Below are positions 1 through 10,423 of a DNA stretch of 64,000 nt, piece after piece. Numbering within the stretch: position 1 is the first letter of the stretch; each line of letters opens with the position of its first letter. The notes under the pieces are model-generated. The model was not told the origin of the DNA. It ran no database searches and saw nothing but the letters and a program-made list of their open reading frames with translations. The position numbers and the translations under genes were made by a program. The DNA comes from Nicotiana tabacum. Lineage: Eukaryota > Streptophyta > Magnoliopsida > Solanales > Solanaceae. The stretch is from positions 53,936,419 to 54,000,418 of the forward strand of contig NC_134095.1 of the NCBI RefSeq assembly GCF_000715075.1. The letters are read 5' to 3'.

Positions 1-1928
1 TGCAGCATCAGATTCCTCTATCTTGGCCTTCATTTTTCACCAAGCCTCAACAACATAATCCTAGGGTATTGCTTTGAGTTGAATGGGGATGTGGTTGATA
101 CTGTCATAGTAAAAGGTGTGACCACCTCTACTTCAAATGGAGCGGAGGTGGCTGCGGATGGAGCCACTTCCACCTAGAATGGAACAGATGGAGTTACCTG
201 AACCTTAATTGGTGCCTGAGTCTGAACCACAATAGGAGTAAGTGTGATTGCAACTTTAAAGTCATCTCCTTCTCGAATAAACCCGATCGACCCCTCGAGG
301 TCCCATTCTTCATTTGTCTCTATCACATGTACACCATCACCTCTGTGATCAAGGAGGGGATTGTTGCGGACATTAGGTGCGTCTTCCTTTGCTTGTATGA
401 CCTTGTTGTCAATTAGAATCAAGATCTTATCCTTCAATGTTCGGCACTCAGAAATGGTGTGTCCTTTCATATCGGAATAGTACATATAAATTTTGTTCGG
501 ATTGACCCATTGGGATGGATTTTCTAATGCCACCGCGGGAACGGGAGTGATGTAACCTGCGGATTTTAACCTTTCATATAGTTGGCCGATGGGCTCAGCA
601 ATGGCGGTGTAGTGTCTGGGTAGCTTGCAGTCGAAGTTGGGTCTTGGTTTTGGATAATTTTGGCGAGCTGGTGGTGATTAGAAGTGGGATGGTTGTTAGT
701 TGTAGGTGTGATGGATAGAGGCTGGTTGGGAATATCTGGGAGATGAAGGTTTATATGTAGGCGGTGATGCTTGGTATGTGGGTAGAGGCATTTGATATGT
801 GGGTGGGGTGTTTGATATGGAGGTGTTTGATATGTGGGTGGAGGTGTTTGATATGTTGGCGGAGGTGTTTGATAGACAAATGGAGATTTTGGTCCCTGAG
901 CCACCATTACTGTTCCAACCTCTTTCTTCTTTGATATGCCGCCTGATTGTAATGCCTTGTTTGTGGCTTGCAGTGCCTCGAAATTCGTTATCATCCCACT
1001 TTTGATTCCTTATTCGATTCTTTCTCCAAGTTTGATAATGTCAGAGAATTTGTGATTTTCGATAACCATCAACCTTTCATAGTATTGAGGATCTTGTGCT
1101 CTGATGAAGAACTTGTTCATTTGTTCTTCATCCAAAGATGGCCTAATCTTAGCTGCTTCCGACCTTCAATGAGCAGCATACTCACAGAAAGTCTTAGTAG
1201 ATTTCTTCTTAAGATTATGAATGTAGAATATATATCTGGTGCATTTTCTGTGTTGAACCTGAACCGATCCATGAAATCTGTCGCTATGCTTACCCAATTA
1301 GACCATTTCTTGGGATTTTGGATGATATACCAAGACAAAGCGTCCCTAGTAAGGCTCCTCATAAAGAGCTTCATCCAGATCTTTTCATCTTTTCTGACCC
1401 CGACAAGCTTGTCACAATAGGTCCTTAAAAGAGTCCTAGGATCACCTGTGCCGTCGAACATCTCGAACTTGGGAGGTTTGTATCCCTCAGGCAATTCCAC
1501 ATCTGGCTATATACACAGGTCTTCATAGTTTAATCCTTCTATTCTTCTGTCGCCTTCAACACCTTGAACTCGGCTTGTTAACTTCTTGATTTCTTCAGGC
1601 ATGTTTTTAATGAGCAGGTCCTTCTCGGAGGATTCTGGTGCATAGGATATTGGTTGGGTAGAATGAGGTATAGTTTCCATATATATAGGGTTGCTTTGAT
1701 GGGTGCCAAGAACTTGGGTATAGTGATGGTCATTGGTGGAGTTTTGGGGATCGGGAATGAGTGGTGGTTTGTTTTGGGGAGTGTGGTAAGTGGTGGTTGG
1801 CGGGTAATGAATTGGTTGATGGTGTTGTTGCGGCGGAGCTGGTAATGGGTTGGGATTCTAGGGTGGAGTTGCATATTGATTTGGTGCAGGAGGATTTTGT
1901 GGGTGTTGGTGTTGTGTGCTTTGAGGAG
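1..1928 (-). pseudogene. T2 retrotransposon gag (3' part), interrupted and decayed
   Basis: This is the continuation of the gag region of element T2, cut off from its N-terminal part (23077-23360) by insertion of T1. Minus-strand reading blocks at 1500-1117, 994-566 and 533-174 align by eye with the T1 gag. Shared blocks are the MFDGTGDPR/LRTYCDKLVG stretch, the Pro/Tyr-rich YQTPPPTYQTPP repeats, and the MKGHTISECRTLKDK zinc-knuckle-like block. Gag would form the cytoplasmic particle that packages element RNA. The blocks are separated by stops and frame changes. The first Cys of the knuckle-like motif (CAYHSGMKGH in T1) is replaced (YMYYSDMKGH), so it is not functional. The rest of T2 lies outside the window to the left. 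Confidence 0.85.
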
Positions 1929-1933
1929 GTACT
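1929..1933. repeat. Target-site duplication of T1, left copy (GTACT)
   Basis: The five bases before the T1 LTR are GTACT and match exactly the five bases after the other LTR at 23072-23076. Ty3/gypsy integrases make 5-bp duplications, so the two LTRs belong to one insertion. Confidence 0.95.
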
Positions 1934-4900
1934 TGTCGCGCCCCCTTTTTCTCGCGAAATCGGGTTTATGACATTGACAACTCTTTTAACGGTTATTAAA
2001 AGAGAAGAGTCTCCACCTAATGATTAAAGTGCATTAGGACACTAAAAAGAGTTTGATATAGAAAACCAGAGATTAGGTAAGGGCTTGAAATTATCCCGAA
2101 GGGAAGGTGTTAGGCACCCCTCAGGATCCACTAGTGTGGTTCCCGGCCATACTATAATTGTGACCTTAAGTGCAAATAACAAGTAGGCAAGTAAAAAGTT
2201 TCAAATATGAAGGGGTTTTCACATAATGGTTGCAAATAGATTAAAGTTTAAGGAAATAAAAGAAAGCTGAATTTTTTGAGAAAATAGTTCGGGAAATTCT
2301 GAAAGTAATAAAATGAACAAGTAAATGGAGGGGGGTCCTAGGTTTACAAATAATATGGATCACCCCACACAACATCCGGTAATCACTCCTCAAAAAGGGG
2401 CTACACGAGATGTTATCGCGTCGTCATCATATCCATATCTATCATTTCCCACCCCGTTAAGGTATTAAAGCGCGGAATAGTCTCGTTACTTATTGCATGC
2501 TATTACCCGCCCCAATCCTATCAGTTCCGGAGGTACTTGGGACTACTAATCCTAAAAGGGAAGGGGTATGAGGTTTCATAGTTTTAAAAGGACAAAATTC
2601 TAAGGCGGCAATCAAAACATATATGTAGCAAGTATTGGGAAAGCACATAAACAGATAGAAAGGCTCAAATAGACCTCCTTAAATCAAAGAAGAACATAGA
2701 GTTTAGCATGTCTTCATGTACTGATTAATGTCTAATCAAACTTCAGAAGTTAAAGCAGGCTGATTTATCACATATTTTAGATAAGAAGTCCGAATTTGGC
2801 CTGCCCGCTGGTTGTAATTAACAAAACTTGGTTCAGTTACAAGTTTACCTTATGGCTTGCCTAAGTGTTAGACGAAACCTATAGGCATGATATCTACTGA
2901 TTTCAAAAAGAAGTATGCTGATTTTAGGAAAAGAAATTGTCAGTTAATCAGGAAAGGCGAGTTCAAGTCCTGCAGACGTTAGGCATTATTGTTACTGATT
3001 TCAGACTTATAAGAAAGTGAAATGATTCAGAATTGGTTAATAGCTCCTATAGGCATGCTTTCTAGGCGTTTTTTATTTTAAAATTTTTTACAGACGTAGC
3101 AAGAGTGCAGAAATCCTATGGGCATGGTATTTAAATGTTGTTAGTTATTTAAATCTTGTAGACAGGTTTGTCTAGTGACAGATACATATGCAGGATTTGG
3201 ATTTCTAGCATGGTATCTATAGAGAGTGCAGAACTTTCTTATAGACATGATATCTATTTAATGCAGAAGTGCAGAAAACCTTAAAGACATGGTATCTATA
3301 TGAATGCATAAACCTATAGACATGGTGTCTATATAATGCAGGAATTCTTATAGCCATGGTGTCTATATGCAAGTGCAGAATTGTGTAAGTAAACCTATAA
3401 GCAGGATATCTACGTGGATGCAGAAATTAATCAACCTATAGGCATATTATCTAAAGATGAGAATGCAGAAATAGACATGGTATCTGCAGAAATTAATAAG
3501 CCTATAGGCATGATATCTACCCTTTTTTGCATACAGTCATTCCCATCCCTTTTCACTAGCCACCCCAATAGTTATTACAAATTATTACAGCCCAGAATGA
3601 ATAAGAAAAGCAAAATTTCATCAGAAATTAACAGTACAACCAAGGGGAGCCTAATTCGGACTCCATGTCTGAAATATGTGATGAACCAACTCCAAAGATC
3701 AGGAACCAAAGCCTTTCTCTCATTTGGATGTGTCAGAGTTCCCTAAGAGCCTCAAATGGACTCCGGGCAGTGCTCACACCCAAAAGTGCAGGATTAAGTC
3801 ATAGTGCAGTGTGGAAGGGCCAGTCCTCAGGTGTCCAAGTTCAGAAGGAACTCAAGGTCCCAAGGCAATGCTCATAGGAGGGGGCAGAACTTAGAAGCTA
3901 AGAGTGAGTGTAAGTGTAGAGTTTGAAAAAAGGGAAAGGGGAAGTGGTAAAGAAGCAAGGACAGGCTAGTGGGCATACCTAGCAATGAGAAGTGCTGGCA
4001 TGCCCTACAAGCCTGTTAAAACACATTGTTTTGGGAGTCAGGATCCCCTAAGGGATCAAGTCCAAACATGAACAATAACTTGCATATTGACATGTCCTGA
4101 ACTACAACTTAAAGCACATAAAAGGAAATAGGGGTGCAGGGATTCACAGCAGAAATAGGTAAAAAGAAATTAACATGCCAGTTAAACATCTAACTCCACA
4201 TAGACAGTAAATTAGACATGGATGTAAAGGCTGTAAGTAAACACATTGGGATGATGCTGAAGCTAAAACTAGAACATACCAATCTTAAAGAAACAAGTAA
4301 GAAGAAAGCAGTAGTCTTGTAAAGCCAAAGTGCAAATAGGCAGTCAGAATACGATGAGTTTAGAAGAGAATTGAGATTGTGGGTGGGAAGTCTGAGGTGT
4401 AAAACTGTTCAGTTGAAAAGTGTCTGGTGAGAAAGGGGTCATGCCCTTTTATAGTATATAAGGCAAGCCTAAATAAGGTAAGAGAATAGTTTGAAAATCG
4501 ATTGTCAATCAATTACACAAGTTTTTCCTTTATTAAGGGATTCAGATTACAAACGGGTATAAACCCATTAAGGAAAGAAATTAATCAAATACTTTGTGCA
4601 AAGTAGTATAATAGGGGTAAATACATAAAGGTCTATTTAAGGACAAGGTCTTGACAGTACACGATTTGTGCAAATAAGGCAAGGGAATCAATTAACAACC
4701 AAGAAATCAGAAGTCCAAAGATTTGTAGGAATGAACCCAGTTAGAAAAGGTGAAGAAAGGTTTTACTTAAGGAAAATCAGCAACAATCAATTAGTCCTAT
4801 CAAAAAGAGATTCTGAACCAATCACAAATTGGAAAACCTTTTTGAAGAAAGACTTATCACATATAAAAAGCATACAGACACGTTAAGTATGAAAGAAAAT

Positions 4901-6746
4901 TGTCATGCCAATCAGTAGAAGAGCCTAGTGTAGAAGAATTTTAAAAAAGCTCAGAATCGTGTGCAAACAAAGAAGTTCAAACTTAGTTCATAGACTCAGA
5001 GATTAGTCTGAAAGAGTCAAAGGTTCTCGAACAGAACCCTAGTTTAATCATATGACCAAACCTCGGCAGAACCCCAAAATTCTAGGGTTTCCACCTCGAG
5101 TCAAGTACAGAGATGAGGAAGCAAGTAGTTAAAACAGGCTCAGAGATTTCTTTCAAAAACTCATGAGAAAATAAGCAACTTCAGTAGAAAGTTCAAAGCA
5201 AACAGAGTAACGAAATTCGAAGCATAATGAGAGTAGAAGAAATAGTAGATGAAAACATGCTTAAACGGGTCATTTAGAAGAAACTTAAAACAAGGTTTAG
5301 TATAAGGCAAACAAAGAGACTTAAGAACTTAGTAGAGAAAATATAGTAGAAGAACACAAGAACACCCGAAAAGTATAGCAAAAGAACATATAGGAAAACA
5401 CAGTGAGATAAACATGTGAGAGCATGGTATAGAAACACGGTAGGAAAATGAAAGACAGAAAGCACAGAAGAACATGTGTGGTAAAAAGGAAACATATGAG
5501 TACAATAGAGACAAATACACACAAAGAAAAGGAAAAGAAAAGTCAGAGAAACATTTTAAGCATTTCAGAAAACCCTAAGTCGAAAAAGAAGCAATTTTGA
5601 AAGTAATTTTTGAAAGAAAGTTGGGGAAATCATTTGAAAACTCAAGTAGAGCATAGATACATAACAGATCTAAAAATATCAGAGAAAACCTAGAAGAGTT
5701 AGGGTTTCAAAAGAGCCCTAGAAATGAGAAAGGCTTGGAAAAGGTCCGATCTGAGTAGGAGAAGTGAGAAGCATGTTCAAAACACCATTGTACGCCGGAG
5801 CAAGGCCAGAGATGGCCGTAGAACCCTGGATCGGCGAAGATCTGAGCGGAAACCTTCGAGGTCAGACCTCGAACCTCCAAGTACCAGGCGTATAAGAGCA
5901 AGGAGGGGTGAGTGTAGGGCTTCCATGGCCTGAGAAGCCATGGATTCCGGTGGGTATCTAGGTTGAAGGCGATGAGAGGTGGCTAGGGTTAGGGAATGTT
6001 CAAGAGAATTTGGGAGAGGGGAGGGGTTTCAATGGAGGCGGTTGGTGAGAAATGGGATAGGGTTGGTGGGGGTTGTTGAATTAAAAGGGAAAGAGGGAAT
6101 TCTGGTCGTTGATCAAAAATGATCAACGGCCTGGATCAAAAGGGGAAGCCGAGCGGGTAAAATAAACGGGTTAGGGGCGGGTAATTTTAAGAATTGGGCC
6201 AGTCCGTTTGAATTTGAATTGGGGTTTAATTGGGGCTGATTTTAGGCTAAAATTGAAATAGTTAGGGCTAAGTTTTAAATAGCCACTTTTTCCATTTTTT
6301 ATTTTATAAAAAAATAGTTAAATAATTTCTGAAAATAAATTAAAGGTACTAAATTAATTAATAATATATAAATATTAAACTAAAAAAACTGGAATCAATT
6401 TCATAATTATAAAATGCTATTAAATCTTAAAATAGGCTAAATTTGCAATTATTTGCAATTTAGTTTTAAAATACTAAATAAATTTGTAAAAATGCGTAAA
6501 ATATTACATTAGCTATATTTTGGTATAAATGTGTGAATAAAATAAGTTATTCACCAAAAATTATAATTTAAGGAACAATTATTGGTTTTTTGTATTGTTA
6601 AAATAGGGCAATAAATTGATTTAAAATGTTTTTTAAAAATTAGGAAAAATACTAAAACATTAGACATACTTATATATGCATATATATATATTATTTTGAA
6701 AGTATTTTGTATATAAAAATACATAGGGAAAAATTGGGTATCAACA
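1934..6746 (-). repeat. T1 3' LTR (4813 bp)
   Basis: In minus orientation it starts TGTTGATACCCAATTTTTCC (6746 downward) and ends with GCGCGACA at 1934, giving canonical TG...CA ends. It matches 18380-23071 along its whole length. The exception is roughly 5046-5203, which is missing from the other copy and replaced there by a short filler. A hairpin (CGTTGATCA 6107-6115, loop AAAA, TGATCAACG 6120-6128) lies in the U3 part. A TATA-like run (minus TATAAAA, 4447-4453) is followed by GGGCATG. Open frames inside it are short and not conserved as proteins. The part nearest 1934 is rich in a repeated CCTATAGG motif. Confidence 0.93.
2878..3520. repeat. Array of about 12 CCTATAGGCATGATATCTA-like motifs in the T1 LTR
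   Basis: Variants of a 19-nt motif (consensus CCTATAGGCATGATATCTA) recur near 2880, 3047, 3116, 3239, 3281, 3306, 3349, 3395, 3435, 3471 and 3501. Spacing tightens to about 30-45 bp after 3240. The first eight bases are palindromic. The same array is in the other T1 LTR (about 19327-19975). A shorter version is in the diverged T2 LTR (27217-27470). The function is unknown. It could be a protein-binding array or a relic of tandem duplication. Confidence 0.75.
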
Positions 6747-6759
6747 GCTGCCCCTCTTT
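6747..6759 (-). promoter_or_regulatory. T1 polypurine tract
   Basis: Directly next to the 3' LTR the minus strand reads AAAGAGGGGCAGC. A purine-rich tract here is where plus-strand DNA synthesis of an LTR element is primed. Its position confirms that the element reads right to left. Confidence 0.8.
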
Positions 6760-7360
6760 ACCCGGGAAAGATGAAAGAGTTGTTGGGTAAAGATATGATG
6801 GCCAATTTGACCGAATGAAATGGTTTGAAGAATTTGACTGTGCTCTGGTTCCTGAGCTGCCTACATATCCCTGGTCTTACAGGAATCAGGCCATATGTAG
6901 TTCAAGATCCGTCGGCGGAATATGTCGATGGAGGTTTTCCCAAGGACGGACGCGATACTCAGGTTGGAATGGATGGTTAAAGTCTAATAGGGCTGAGGGA
7001 ACTGGAGCGGGATTGCTCCTGCTGAGATGGCTATGGTTTGCCGGTTTACCTGCAAATCAGCAATACAAGTGTATATTGTGCGTAAATTTAAACATGATGC
7101 AAGTTCCCGTTGGACCATGAATTCTGTCTTTGGACGGTTAGGATGACATCCTTTGACCATGATGTCCTGGGCCATAAAGCGTATGATAAAGGATTCGCGG
7201 GCCTGAAATGATGCTCTCGGGCTATGAGGATGATGCCTCCGAACCATCATGCCTTTGAATAATGATATGCAAAACATTAAAAGGGATCCTTGGTCCATGA
7301 CATGGTGTTCTCGGGCTATGCAAATGGTGCCTCTGAATGATAATGCCTTTGGATAATTTG
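6760..7360 (-). other. T1 3' non-coding segment next to the PPT
   Basis: No coding frame is supported here. A block around 6863-6907 (TGCCTACATATCCC ... GGAATCAGG ... GTAGTTC) has a second diverged copy at about 8606-8660, just beyond the end of pol. Both copies therefore frame the repeat-rich 3' segment of the element. Confidence 0.55.
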
Positions 7361-7697
7361 GCGATCTTTCAGCCAATGCAAGATATAAATGAAGTAGCGA
7401 TCTTTCAGCTGATGCAAGGTATAAATGAAGTGGAGATCTTTCAGCCGATGGAAGGTATAAATGAAGTGGTAATCTTTCAGCCATTCAAGGTGTAAATGAA
7501 GTGACGATCTTTTAGCCATGCAAGGTATAAATGAAGTGGCAATCTTTCAGCCATGCAAGGTATAAATGAAGTGGCGATCTTTCAACCATGCAAGGTATAA
7601 ATGAAGTGGCAATTTTTCAACCATGCAAGATGTAAATGAAGTGGCGATCTTTCAGCCGATGCAAGGTGTAAATGAAGTGGCGATCTTTCAGCCGATG
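7361..7697 (-). repeat. Tandem repeat A, 9 full units plus a part, 34-36 bp
   Basis: The unit reads GCGATCTTTCAGCCATGCAA then GGTATAAATGAAGTG. It occurs nine times with a partial tenth, and units differ by a few substitutions and 1-2 bp indels. It lies in the untranslated stretch between pol and the 3' LTR of T1. Such variable tandem arrays are known from the 3' region of Tat/Ogre elements. Short open frames across it arise from the repeat and are not genes. Confidence 0.9.
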
Positions 7698-8009
7698 TAG
7701 GTGGAGATAGAGCTTAGTCTCGAAAGGTAGAATGGTAGCCTTATGCAATGCAAAGAATGCAGGCAGAGATAGAGCTTAGTCTCGGAAGGCAGAATGGTAG
7801 CCTTATGCAATGCAGAGAATGCAGATGGAGACAGAGCTTAGTCTCGGAAGGCAGAATGGTAGCCTTGTGCAATGCAGAGAAATGTAGATGGAGACAGAGC
7901 TTAGTCTCGGAAGGCAGAATGGTAGCCTTATGCAATGCAGAGAATGCAGATAGAGACAGAGCTTAGTCTCGGAAGGCAAAATGGTAGCCTTATGCAATGC
8001 AGGAAATAT
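7698..8009 (-). repeat. Tandem repeat B, 5 units of about 61 bp
   Basis: The block AGAGCTTAGTCTCGGAAGGC, followed by AGAATGGTAGCCTTATGCAA and a TGCAGAGAATGCAGATGGAG-like linker, is repeated five times directly after array A. Units are nearly identical. This suggests recent amplification by slippage or unequal exchange. The apparent ORFs on both strands are products of the period. Confidence 0.9.
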
Positions 8010-8686
8010 AAGGCGAATAGTAATAAAAGTTCCTTAGCTGATATTGTGGCAGCTGGGGATGTTGTGTGCGGATGGTAACTGTGAATAGGTGTGATGGTCC
8101 TGAGAGTTGTATTTCTGATAAGTACGAGTGTATAAATATATTCGATGATTTCGTGACTTGGGTGCCTGCATTCAAAGAAAAATTGTGAGTTTTGTAAAAA
8201 GGGGGGAAGGTTAGTTCGTATCCTCGCTGGCTATGATTGACCTGCTCGGCTCCATTTTGGTGATACTGTATGTATCCTTGGGGTAGCATTGCTGAACAAA
8301 GCAATTTTGATAATAGACATGCATGATTTAGTAAAAGCATAATATAAATGCGTAATTAAGAATAGTTCTCCTTAGATAAACCAACGACTGTGACGTGGTT
8401 CAAGTCATTGCAACTTCTCTTGCTCCGGAATTTTGAGGGTCCTCCTCAAAATTCTACCCCAGTTTACTGGGCTGCTGCTTCTGACGGTTGTTGATGATAA
8501 ATGGCTGAAATCAACTTCGGAATTTTGAGGGTCCTCCTTAAAATTCTGCCCCAGTTTCTAATAGCGGGGGGGAATGAAAATTTTATTGAATTGTGACCGA
8601 ACCCATAGGGTTGCCTACGTATCCCCTCTTAAACGAGAATCAGGTTAGGCGTAGTTCAAATTACATCATAAAAGAAAGCATAAAGG
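8010..8686 (-). other. T1 region between integrase end and tandem arrays, with duplicated hairpins
   Basis: This non-coding stretch holds two copies of a block that folds into a hairpin. The first is GAATTTTGAGG (8428-8438), loop GTCCT, CCTCAAAATTC (8444-8454), perfectly paired over 11 bp. The second is 8520-8530, the same loop, 8536-8546, with one mismatch. Both are followed by a CCCCAGTTT-like run. Function is unknown. The duplicated structure could act in RNA 3'-end formation or packaging. Confidence 0.65.
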
Positions 8687-9868
8687 TTACACATAGTATC
8701 ACTTGACTGCGTCTGAATTGATCGGCTTTGACCAGACTTCTCCGTCCATTTCTGCAAGTATGAGGGCTCCCCATGTTAGAACTTAGTGAACCATGTACGG
8801 ACCCTGCCAGTTGGGAGAGAATTTCCTTTTGGCTTCATCTTGATGTGGAAAGATTTTCTTTAACACCAGTTACCTCGGTGTTAACTGTCTCGACTTGACT
8901 CTTTTATTGAAGGCTTTGGACATCCTGTTCTGATAAAGTTGACCATGGCAAACTACATTCATTCTCTTTCCATCTATAAGAGCTAGATGCTCGTAATGAT
9001 TCTTCACCCATTCTGCATCGTCTAGCTTTGCTTTCTGTATGATTCTTAATGAGGGAATTTCCACCTCGGCGGGAATGACTGCCTCTGTACCGTAAATCAG
9101 CATATAGGGGGTTGCTCTTGTCGATGTGTTGACTGTGGTGCGGTATACCAATAAAGAAAATGAGAGCTTCTCCTTCCACTTCTTATGTTTCTCTATCATT
9201 TTCCTTAGTATCTTCTTGATATTCTTGTTGGTGGCCTCTACGGCTCCGTTCATCTAAGGTCTGTAAGCTGTAGAATTCTTGTGTTTGATTTTGAAGTATT
9301 CACACATGGATTTCATCAAATCACTATTGAGGTTGAAGCCATTATCAGTAATGATTGACTCTGGAATTTTGAACCGACACATGATACGGTCACGGATGAA
9401 ATTCGCCACGACTTTATTAGTCACTGCCCTGTAAGATGCTGCTTCAACCCATTTGGTGAAATAATCAATTGCTACTAGGATAAACTTGTGCCTGTTTTAT
9501 GTGGCGGGTTCGATTGGTCCAATAACATCCATTCCCCATGCGGCGAACGGCCACGGCGAGCTTGTTGCATTAAGCTCATTTGGAGGCACCTTTATCATGT
9601 CTGCATGTATCTGGCAACGGTGGTACTTTCGAACATACTGGATGCAGTCTATTTCCTTAGTCATCCAAAAGTAACCAGCTCGGAGTATTTTCTTTGCTAA
9701 AACAAAGCCATTCATATGTGGACCGCAGGTCCCTGCATGAATTTCCTCTAATAACCTGGATGTTTCCTTTGCGTCGACACACCTTAATAATCCCAAATCA
9801 GGAGTCCTCCTGTACAGGATTCCTCCGCTATGAAAGAAATTGTTGGATAACCTCCGAAGCGTGCGCTT
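8687..9868 (-). pseudogene. T1 integrase (broken)
   Basis: Integrase would insert the element cDNA. The N-terminal zinc-binding block EIHAGTCGPHMNG keeps both His. The following KYHRCQIHAD has Tyr in place of the first Cys of the HHCC motif. The catalytic core begins AWGMDVIGP with the first Asp. The second Asp (ITDNG) and the Glu (MNGAVEATNK) can be read downstream. A TAA stops the frame at about 9497, after GPIEPAT. A TAG replaces the Gln of the RPQMNG block near 9255. The distal part (9253-8870 and on) carries YGTEAVIPAEVEIPSLRI and NRMSKAFNKRV and ends at a TAA at 8687-8689. No chromodomain is seen, as expected for Tat rather than chromovirus elements. Confidence 0.88.
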
Positions 9869-10024
9869 CTGAATAGAGTTTGCGAGCTCTGGGTATTCTC
9901 CTTTGGCCATGTATTCCTTGATATCATGAAACCAAGGCTTTCTGTCTGCTTCTTCTTCGACATGAGCACAGTAAGCTGGCTGATCATGGATCTTTACCGA
10001 AATAGGATCAATGAAATTCTTGTC

Positions 10025-10423
10025 TGGATGTTGTATCATGGATGATAGGGTGGCCAGTGCATCGGCGAATTCATTCTGGACCCTGGGAACAAGATGGAAT
10101 TCTGTCTTTGTGAATCTCTTTCTCAACTCCTGTACATGATGTCGATAAGGGAGTATCTTGGAGTTCTTGGTCGCCCATTCTTCTCGAACCTGATGTGCAA
10201 GCAAGTCTGAATCCCCAATTACTAGCAACTCTTGGATGTTCATGCCAATGGCCATCTTGAGCCCTAAGATGCAGGCTTCGTACTCGGCCATGTTGTTGGC
10301 GCACGGGAACCTAAGCTTGGCAGAGACCGGATAATGTTGACCGGTTTCTGATACTAAGACTGCTCCTATGCCAACTCCTTTGAAATTTTCCGCTCCATCG
10401 AAAAACATTCTCCAACCGTCATA
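10025..10423 (-). pseudogene. T1 second RNase H (archaeal-type aRNH) domain
   Basis: Within the long open frame 10720-9497 (407 codons), residues 100-232 form an RNase H fold separate from the RT-linked one. The motifs are FFDGA (D108), MAEYEA (E146), GDSDL (D170) and EFADALA (D220). All four acidic positions are present. Tat-lineage elements are known to have gained such a second, archaeal/plant-type RNase H between the original RNase H and integrase. This supports placing T1 in that lineage. The domain looks intact but belongs to a pol frame broken elsewhere. Confidence 0.85.

Noticed and set aside
5274..5933. Overlapping 62-82 codon frames on both strands with hydrophobic or Arg-rich proteins (also at 21599-22258)
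   Set aside because: They lie in equivalent parts of the T1 LTRs, on both strands and in several frames. Their sequences follow from A/G-rich LTR composition and show no family motif.
7741..7997. Repetitive ORFs over tandem repeat B
   Set aside because: The 61-bp unit lacks stops in some frames and so gives long repeats of the same peptide on both strands. That is expected from the repeat and not evidence for a protein.
7361..8009. CRISPR-like array
   Set aside because: The repeats are directly adjacent with no unique spacers, and the DNA is plant nuclear.
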